Origin: Nepenthes gracilis
Lineage: Eukaryota; Streptophyta; Magnoliopsida; Caryophyllales; Nepenthaceae
DNA length: 64,000 bases
Assembly: GCA_033239525.1 (NCBI GenBank)
Contig: BSYO01000006.1
Coordinates: 19,430,175 to 19,494,174 of the forward strand
Direction of reading: 5' to 3'
The notes below the pieces were generated by a model. It worked only from the letters and a program-made list of their open reading frames with translations. It was not told the DNA's origin and ran no database searches. The position numbers and the translations under genes are program-made. Shown in pieces: positions 59,948 through 64,000 of this stretch (positions are counted from its first letter, which is position 1; each line of letters starts with the position of its first letter).

Positions 59948-62349
59948 AAAGAATAAACTCACGCTATAATAAATCATTAGCGTAGTCACTACGTAATCCC
60001 ATACACTGCAACTACGACCACAACCGAAATACCAAGCTAAAAAATCAACAATATTGTACTAAATTCTGATGTTGGGAAACCTATTTCCCTATGCACCATT
60101 ATTTAAATATATTGAGAGTGGATTGCAGTACAATCACATAAGAGAGTGCTTGAATGTAATTCAGTTGAGCTGTGTTTAGATAACACTGAATCAGAGGGGA
60201 GACAACATCACATTGGAGATTTCTTATCCTAGAATTTCCAAACTCACTTTAAACAATGTTGCACAATATGCACAGAAAAACAATAATATGTAAGCAGTTT
60301 CATATATGTAAATCTTAGAATATTGTCATTTGAGGACCCAAAAGTATATTGCATCATGACAAAAAGGGAAGACTGTCAAATGGATGCATGCATATAATAT
60401 GCAAAACTACCCTTTCAATGGACAGGACTGGCAAAGATAAACATACCTTAGCTTCACTAGGAAGATCGAGTTTCCTGGCAACATATTTCTTATTTTGACA
60501 AAACTAAGAGATTGCGTTTGTCAAAACATGCACTGATTTGTCTATCATGTGGATCAACTAGTCTTGAGTGTATAGTGGCAATTTTGAATAACTTATGTTA
60601 AAAGTTGGACTATGGACAACAGATTATTCTTATTGCTGACAAGTAATAAGAGGTTTTCATCAAACAGGCACCAACTTGCGAAAACCTTTGTGGTACGGGA
60701 CAGCATCAGCATTCAGATGGTTGTGGCTTTTAACTAGTGATTATGTCTCACCTCTCTCGTACCTTTTCTCCGGCAAATAACTAGAAATTCTATCGACTCC
60801 AAAAGGACTGTGTAACCATCAAAGTAATACACTTCTTTGATCACCCCACATCATTCCATTTACACTATGCTTTCCAAACTGTGGCAGTGACTTTTTATCA
60901 TATCACAAAATGATCTATTCGCTACCCACAAGCTTGAAACCACTTACCAGGAAAAAAAGCTTGAACTCCAAGTCACCTCTCTTGCTTAGTTTCCAGGCCT
61001 CATGCTTGCAACATAATGCAACGATAGATGAAATGGAAGTTCCATTGTATGTGATGTCGCAATTTGCTGCACATTCGTAATTGAGAGAAATTGAGTAGAC
61101 TCTATACTAATAACATATTACATTCTTACATGACAGCAAAGATATTGCCATTTTTCAAGACTATTACTATATCTATTATTATGACTAAGCAACCTTGAGT
61201 ATTATGCCGTAATGCAAAGCATATCATAATATACAAGGCACAAGCACCAAGTGTTAGGCCACACAATGAAGGACGCATCCGCCCAAAAAAAATGGCTTAA
61301 TTAGTAATGGCGTGGATTAGCCCAAAGACAATGATAAAGTTGCTGAACCCTACCCTATAGGTCACATGATCAAACTATGGGAATAATCTCTTTATAATTT
61401 TTGGATAAGACTATATACATCCAACAATTCAAAACTCCACAATGTTGAGGCTTTGAACACTAGGCCAACTTTTTACCCCCTACAATTAGGATTTTAATGT
61501 AGATATATGCATAAAATACGTTAACCCAGCCATACTCAACTACTCAAAAGCATGAAGAGGGGATCATGCAAGAAACTTACCTGGCAGAGGAAGGTTAAAA
61601 GAGTAATCTGGCTACAATGTCAGTGCACTGCAACATTTAGTAGTCCATGTTCACACATAATAAGAATAGGCAAGCAATCTCATATATTCCAATAACAGAA
61701 AGGTGTCTAATTAGTATATAAACCACAAATAATTCAAAATAACGTATCACTTATTTTGGTAGAAAATGTCTTCATGTGAGATTGGAGTGATGTTATGAGC
61801 TTCGATTTCAATATATTTTTCAAGAAACATTTCCTCGTAAACATCATGTACATTGGTTGCTTTGGCTACCCAAAAATACAAAAGCAATTCGTTTTACCAC
61901 AACCAACCATCAATCTTGTACAGTCCAAAGATCATGCTCCCGATATTTCAAACATGGAAAATTTGCAAAACAAATAATTTCGATTTTCATAGGAGCAGAA
62001 TGTTCATTGCTTTGCACAGTGTCATAAACCAATAGATAGGAAATAGCTCATATATATTACTAGTAATAAGACTCGCTTTTAGAATATCCACAACAAAAAA
62101 AGTGTTATCCACCGCAAATTTAAATCGACACCTGAAGTCATCTTACTCTTATACTTTGCAATTTCGTAAAGTCATGTCTAAAAATAATAATAATGAAGCG
62201 TGCTAAACTTGCAACACTTCTAAATGCGGCTAAATCAAGGTTTCGATGCAACGGAGAATGAGAAAGAGAGAGTGACATGAGGAGTAATTTGAACTTGTAA
62301 TAAGAAAGCTGATAACTAGATATGATAAAAAGAATGAAAAGATACTGAC

Positions 62350-62441
62350 CTAGTGGCAGCAATAGATTGAGAAGGGGCTTCACGTCTTAGTGTTTTCGCC
62401 TTGAGCTTTTTCGACAACACTTTCAATTGATCTAAATTTCT
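62350..62441 (-). pseudogene. Captured NUP93 exon 2
   Basis: The - strand reads RNLDQLKVLSKKLKAKTL then RREAPSQSIAATR, the near-invariant N-terminal segment of plant nucleoporin NUP93, an inner-ring scaffold protein of the nuclear pore. It is bounded by an AG acceptor (TTCTATAG before 62441) and a GT donor (ACTAG|GTCAG), so it was captured as genomic DNA with splice sites. The following exon (normally LLAREGINAEQLA) was not found in the element. 92 bp. Confidence 0.75.
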
Positions 62442-62620
62442 CTATAGAACACGCCGGCACAGAGAATTTGCAGAAAATGTTAAGCCGATACTAACTTATA
62501 TCAAATGCATTTTGATTAAACACCAATCTCATGTATGATTAGCGACTCATAAAGTTGAATTCAAGATGATACTTATTCAACCGGAGGAAAATTGAAGTGA
62601 TGGAGTAAGATTGCCAAAAC

Positions 62621-62760
62621 CTGAAGAGGCGGGAGTTGGGCGGAACGAGCTCTGGAGGAAAATTCGTCAATTGCGAAGCGGATGGAAGAGAATCGCGAAG
62701 TGGATTTAGGGCTCTGGAGGAAGAAGCGTGAAAGAGAGGTGCGAGGGAATGCGAGCGATT
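62621..62760 (-). pseudogene. Captured NUP93 exon 1/5'UTR (decayed)
   Basis: Upstream of the exon 2 fragment on the - strand, a segment ends ARSAQLPPLQ and then a donor (CTTCAG|GTTTTG at 62620), matching the APSAQFPPLQ end of NUP93 exon 1. The preceding residues are scrambled by indels and no MAN-type start remains. The CT-rich DNA beyond looks like a leader. Confidence 0.5.
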
Positions 62761-63233
62761 TGGTTAAAGGTTTAGAGATAAGTTTTTATAAATATTTATA
62801 AATAATTAATAAATGATTTATAATTTATTGAAGATATAAGTTTTTTAAAATAATAATTTAATAAATAATTTATAAATTTTTTTAAAAAAAATAAGTATTA
62901 TAATGTATTTTTTATAATTAGTAATAATACATTTTTATCATTTTTATATTTATTATTTATTATTTATTATTTTATTTTTTATAAACTAGTATTTATTTAA
63001 TTTTAAAGTTCTAGTGACAATATTATATATTTATCACTAAATTATATATATTAGTTATTAATAGTGATAAAAATATATTTGTCACTAATTTTTCATCACT
63101 AAATATTAATTTTTTTAGTGTTTAGTGACAAAATTATATTTTTGTCACTAAATTATACATGTTGGTTATTAATAGTGACAAAAGTATATTTGTCACTAAT
63201 TTTTTGTCACAAAATATTAATTTTCTTATAGTG

Positions 63234-64000
63234 TAATACACTTAATGTTCAAAAAAATTATACGTGTATAACTTAAAAATAAATAACAATTTTGAAATAT
63301 TTTTCTATTGAGTTTAAAGTAATGGAATAAAATTACTATTAAGGCAATTATTTAGACTTCACATCTTATTTATTTATTTATTTTTATATAACATTATTAA
63401 GAATAAAAAAATTAAATTATTGATTCAATTCATAAATTGGTAAATAGAAATAGAAAAATATTTCTTTAGAAACTCACTGGCCAGTTATCTGAAAAAATAT
63501 ATATATATTTTTTAAATATTTCAAAATATTTTTAATCAATAGAATATCTATCTATTATATTTGACGGGTATTATCACTGATGGTCTAATGAAGGTTCAAT
63601 AGACTCACTAAGCCCAAATCAAGGATGGAACCGATGACTTGGATGAGGAAGGTACTAGTGCCTGTTACCGAAGCTGTTTCTCTCTTATCTAAATGACCTC
63701 AGACGTCAGTTTAAACTACCATCTGGATAAAATATTATCCACTTAGTAGTTTCCTAATCAGTTAAGAGGAAAAGTCAACTGCCCCCTAACTTCTATAAAA
63801 ATACCATGTGACATTTCGGATATTTTAAATTTGATATAAATTATATAATAAATATTGATTATTTTAAAAGATTAAAATAATAATAATAATATAGTTAAAA
63901 AGGAAAAAAAAAAAAACAGAGGAGGAATTGGATGAAGAAGGAGAGAAAATAGGGAGAAACGACCAGCCGATCTCACTGCGACGCCTTATCCTTCTCCCGC
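63234..64000. other. AT-rich flank; possible LTR start near 63812
   Basis: No gene. From about 63812 the sequence TGACATTTCGGATATTTTAA, followed by AT-rich then GA-rich DNA, recalls the start of the Tekay-like 3' LTR at 39790. The window ends before this can be tested. Confidence 0.3.

Larger units (their letters stand above)
58538..63233. mobile_element. CACTA-type non-autonomous element carrying a NUP93 gene fragment (candidate Pack-CACTA)
   Basis: The left end CACTACAACAATAATAAC and the complement of the right end CACTATAAGAAAATTAAT form short CACTA termini. Subterminal arrays of TTTAGTGACAAA in both orientations occupy about 58555-58860 and 63010-63215, about ten or more copies each. No transposase is recognisable. 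The interior includes an exon clearly from NUP93 and a decayed neighbouring exon. The expected 3-bp target duplication is not seen (ATT on the left, TAA on the right), so the ends or later mutations need checking. Confidence 0.72.

Noticed and set aside
58535..63236. 3-bp target-site duplication of the CACTA element
   Set aside because: Flanks read ATT and TAA, so a duplication cannot be claimed; the element call rests on termini and subterminal repeats only.

Overview
The window is nuclear DNA of a flowering plant, most likely a eudicot. It is AT-rich and dense in microsatellites, has GT-AG introns, and is filled with LTR retrotransposons, MITE-like elements and a CACTA-type element. Nothing in it suggests a prokaryote, an organelle or an active virus. 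The species cannot be told from the sequence alone.

The recognisable host genes are a tandem pair of wall-associated receptor kinase-like genes of the WAKL14 type, both on the + strand. Gene 1 enters from the left edge with only its 3' exons in view (608-652, 759-2038). Gene 2 has a promoter and 5'UTR intron near 14.4-15.1 kb, an extracellular exon (signal peptide, GUB_WAK, EGF) at 15192-15906, and transmembrane/kinase exons at 31372-31416 and 31523-32832. Exon 1 and exon 2 have matching splice phase, so I read them as one gene with a ~15.5 kb intron packed with transposons. The kinase blocks and their flanks are one duplication: 1 to ~5605 and ~29704 to 36171.

The giant intron contains a nested set of elements. 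An Athila-like Ty3/gypsy element lies on the - strand (16792 to ~27362) with its RT region deleted. A 5'-truncated Ty1/copia element (~23130-26860) sits inside its 5' end. To the right are two related MITE-like elements (27572-28495 and 29939-31025); the second is present in only one copy of the duplication.

Between the WAKL genes (5.6-14.3 kb) lie a repeat-rich segment, a Tat-like gypsy 3' end with an antisense accessory ORF, and chromovirus LTR pieces. From 36 to 47 kb there is a deleted Tekay-like chromovirus, a Tat-like pol fragment on the - strand and a chromovirus RT-RNase H-integrase fragment.

At 48424-50904 (-) there is a decayed multi-exon gene resembling a plant rRNA-processing-related protein. 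It is followed by a copia deletion derivative (to 55142), a solo LTR with a perfect target-site duplication (57218-58152), and a CACTA-like element (58538-63233) that carries a 5' fragment of the nucleoporin gene NUP93, i.e. a candidate Pack-CACTA.

The two WAKL genes would act as plasma-membrane receptors: the ectodomain contacts cell-wall material and the kinase signals inside. Everything else is dead or non-coding repeat DNA, and I recognise no other intact host gene.
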